Shown: piece after piece, positions 61,764 to 64,000 of the stretch
Layout of the letters: the number at the start of each line of letters is the position of its first letter
Position numbering within the stretch: position 1 is the stretch's first letter
Source: Variovorax guangxiensis
Lineage (GTDB): Bacteria; Pseudomonadota; Gammaproteobacteria; Burkholderiales; Burkholderiaceae_C
Assembly (NCBI RefSeq): GCF_003952165.1
Contig: NZ_RXFT01000020.1
Span: 49,918 to 113,917 of the forward strand
DNA length: 64,000 bases
Reading direction: 5' to 3'
The notes under the pieces: generated by a model
Databases searched by the model: none
What the model was told of the DNA's origin: nothing
Seen by the model: only the letters and a program-made list of their open reading frames with translations
Translations under genes and position numbers: made by a program

Positions 61764-63863
61764 ATGTCCCGCAAGACCCCCATCGAGCGCTACCGCAACA
61801 TCGGCATCTCCGCGCACATCGACGCTGGCAAGACCACGACGACCGAACGCATCCTGTTCTACACCGGTGTGAACCACAAGATCGGTGAAGTGCACGACGG
61901 CGCCGCCACGATGGACTGGATGGAGCAAGAGCAAGAGCGCGGCATCACCATCACCTCGGCTGCCACCACCTGCTTCTGGAAGGGCATGGCCGGCAAGTTC
62001 GACGAACACCGCATCAACATCATCGACACCCCCGGCCACGTGGACTTCACCATTGAAGTCGAGCGCTCGATGCGCGTGCTGGACGGCGCCGTGATGGTGT
62101 ACGACGCCGTCGGCGGCGTGCAGCCCCAGTCGGAAACCGTCTGGCGCCAGGCCAACAAGTACAAGGTTCCGCGTCTCGCGTTCGTCAACAAGATGGACCG
62201 TACCGGTGCCGACTTCCTGCGCGTTCGTCAGATGATGATCGACCGCCTGAAGGCCAACCCCGTCGTGATCCAGATCCCGATCGGCGCCGAAGAGCACTTC
62301 CAGGGCATCGTCGACCTCGTGAAGATGAAGGCGATCATCTGGGACGAGGACAAGGGCGTGACCTTCCAGTACGGCGACATTCCCGCCAACCTGGTCGACG
62401 TCTGCAACGAATACCGCGAAAAGCTCGTCGAAGCGGCTGCCGAAGCCAGCGAAGACCTGATGAACAAGTACCTCGAAGGCGGCGAGCTGAGCGAGGAAGA
62501 GATCAAGAAGGCCCTGCGCCAGCGCACCATCGCAGGCGAAATCCAGCCGATGCTGTGCGGCTCGGCCTTCAAGAACAAGGGCGTGCAGGCCATGCTCGAC
62601 GCTGTCGTCGAATACATGCCCTCGCCGCTGGACATCCCGCCGGTGGCTGGCGTGTCGGAAGACGAAACGCCCACGACCCGCAAGGCAGACGACAACGAGA
62701 AGTTCTCGGCCCTGGCATTCAAGCTGATGACCGACCCGTTCGTGGGCCAGCTGACCTTCGTGCGCGTTTACTCGGGCGTGCTCTCGAAGGGCGACAGCGT
62801 CTACAACCCGGTGCGCGGCAAGAAGGAGCGTATCGGCCGTATCGTGCAGATGCACGCCAACAACCGTGAGGAAGTCAGCGAAATCCGTGCCGGCGACATC
62901 GCCGCCTGCGTGGGCCTGAAGGACGTGACCACCGGCGAGACGCTGTGCGATCCGGAAGCCGTCGTGACCCTCGAGCGCATGCACTTCCCCGAGCCGGTGA
63001 TCCGCCAGGCCGTGGAGCCGAAGAGCAAGGCCGACCAGGAAAAGATGGGTATCGCACTGGGCCGCCTGGCGCAGGAAGACCCCTCGTTCCGCGTCAACAC
63101 CGACGAAGAATCCGGCCAGACCATCATCGGCGGCATGGGCGAGCTCCACCTCGAAATCATCGTGGACCGCATGAAGCGCGAATTCGGCGTGGAAGCCAAC
63201 GTGGGCAAGCCGCAGGTGGCCTACCGCGAAACGATCCGCAAGACCGTCGAGGAAGCCGAAGGCAAGTTCGTTCGCCAGTCGGGCGGCAAGGGCCAGTACG
63301 GCCACGTGGTGCTGAAGATCGAACCCCAGGAAGCCGGCAAGGGCTTCGAGTTCGTCGACGCCATCAAGGGCGGTGTGGTTCCTCGCGAATACATCCCCGC
63401 GGTCGAGAAGGGCATTGTGGAAGCGCTGGGCCAGGGCGTGCTGGCGGGCTACCCCGTCGTGGACGTCAAGGTCACGCTGCACTTCGGTTCGTACCACGAC
63501 GTGGACTCGAACGAAATGGCGTTCAAGATGGCCGCGATCTTCGGCTTCAAGGAAGGTGCCCGCAAGGCCAACCCCGTGATCCTCGAGCCGATGATGGCCG
63601 TGGAAGTGGAAACGCCTGAAGACTACGCCGGCAACGTGATGGGCGACCTGTCGTCCCGCCGCGGCATGGTGCAGGGCATGGACGACATGGTCGGTGGCGG
63701 CAAGGCCATCAAGGCAGAAGTGCCGCTGTCGGAAATGTTCGGCTACTCGACCACGCTGCGCTCGATGTCGCAAGGCCGTGCAACGTACACGATGGAGTTC
63801 AAGCACTACGCTGAAGCTCCGCGCAACGTTGCCGAAGCCATCGTGGCCGCTCGCGCCAAGTAA
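61764..63863 (+). CDS. fusA: Elongation factor G
   Basis: A 699-aa translocation GTPase of full length. GTPase motifs AHIDAGKTTTTER, DTPGHVDF and NKMDRTGAD; domain IV includes VAYRETIRKTVEEAEGKF and GMVQGMDDM. The tufA gene is expected downstream, beyond the window. Confidence 0.98.
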   Translation: MSRKTPIERYRNIGISAHIDAGKTTTTERILFYTGVNHKIGEVHDGAATMDWMEQEQERGITITSAATTCFWKGMAGKFDEHRINIIDTPGHVDFTIEVERSMRVLDGAVMVYDAVGGVQPQSETVWRQANKYKVPRLAFVNKMDRTGADFLRVRQMMIDRLKANPVVIQIPIGAEEHFQGIVDLVKMKAIIWDEDKGVTFQYGDIPANLVDVCNEYREKLVEAAAEASEDLMNKYLEGGELSEEEIKKALRQRTIAGEIQPMLCGSAFKNKGVQAMLDAVVEYMPSPLDIPPVAGVSEDETPTTRKADDNEKFSALAFKLMTDPFVGQLTFVRVYSGVLSKGDSVYNPVRGKKERIGRIVQMHANNREEVSEIRAGDIAACVGLKDVTTGETLCDPEAVVTLERMHFPEPVIRQAVEPKSKADQEKMGIALGRLAQEDPSFRVNTDEESGQTIIGGMGELHLEIIVDRMKREFGVEANVGKPQVAYRETIRKTVEEAEGKFVRQSGGKGQYGHVVLKIEPQEAGKGFEFVDAIKGGVVPREYIPAVEKGIVEALGQGVLAGYPVVDVKVTLHFGSYHDVDSNEMAFKMAAIFGFKEGARKANPVILEPMMAVEVETPEDYAGNVMGDLSSRRGMVQGMDDMVGGGKAIKAEVPLSEMFGYSTTLRSMSQGRATYTMEFKHYAEAPRNVAEAIVAARAK

Positions 63864-64000
63864 GCTTTTCAAGAACGTCGGGTCATGCAGTGCATGGCCC
63901 TTCTTGTCTGCGATCCGGTGCCGCCCTGTTCCCGTGCGGGGCGAACCAGCAACCGGATGCAGACATAAAACCAATACACGGGACTGCTCTTTCAAGGATT
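63864..64000 (+). other. Spacer after fusA with nested hairpin
   Basis: No gene starts before the window ends. GCGATCCGGT near 63911 pairs imperfectly with ACCGGATGCA near 63953, with an inner CGCCC/GGGCG helix. This may be a processing or attenuation hairpin before the next gene, perhaps tuf. Evidence is weak. Confidence 0.4.

Overview
The window is GC-rich chromosomal DNA of a betaproteobacterium of the order Burkholderiales. A Comamonadaceae genus such as Variovorax is most likely. The reasons are the orphan Bug/TctC-type binding proteins, the many LysR regulators beside small metabolic operons, branched-chain-type ABC cassettes carrying an acyl-CoA ligase, hemB next to hemJ, and the rpsL-rpsG-fusA (str) operon at the right end. 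The genus is an inference from gene content. Coding density is very high: many neighbours overlap by 4 bp (ATGA), and convergent genes often overlap at their 3' ends. No rRNA, tRNA, CRISPR array, insertion sequence or phage gene was seen.

Left third (1-26.6 kb). A MerR regulator fused to a P-loop domain is cut by the window edge, followed by a NodIJ-type ABC exporter. An ATGA-coupled operon then encodes a lipoprotein, a secreted protein, an unknown protein and an AbiEii-like nucleotidyltransferase. Next come LysR/GST/flavoprotein genes, a cytochrome P450 divergent from an ArsR-type regulator around a perfect palindrome, and two tandem Bug proteins. A six-gene operon pairs an ABC importer with a LOG-like protein and AMP nucleosidase, opposite a LysR gene. 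panE, a glutathione reductase, a zinc-ribbon protein, a glutamine-rich FecR protein and an exported glucan-water-dikinase-like protein complete this part.

Middle (26.6-41 kb). A lower-GC two-gene island encodes a lysozyme-fold protein and a small membrane protein, which look like a toxin/immunity pair. It is followed by a TRAP transporter whose large permease carries a repeat-rich insertion. Then come a rhodanese, a DUF4242 protein, an AraC regulator, Kbp (BON-LysM), CoaX, a serine hydrolase, two CoA-thioester enzymes, PurT and an esterase.

Right third (41-64 kb). A complete liv-type ABC operon with an acyl-CoA ligase is interrupted between livG and livF by a nested inverted-repeat element. 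EVE, MarC, SDR and HCCA-isomerase genes follow, then a frameshifted dienelactone hydrolase. A LysR gene and two paralogous small secreted proteins share an upstream 22-bp motif. hemB-corA and hemJ flank a likely small RNA. VanZ, a 2Fe-2S thioredoxin-like protein, a hydrolase and a D,D-carboxypeptidase lead into the str operon with its sigma70 promoter.

Most genes are ordinary metabolism and transport. The parts most worth a second look are the lysozyme-like/immunity island, the exported dikinase, the AbiEii operon, the hemB-hemJ small RNA, the shared LysR motif and the liv repeat element.
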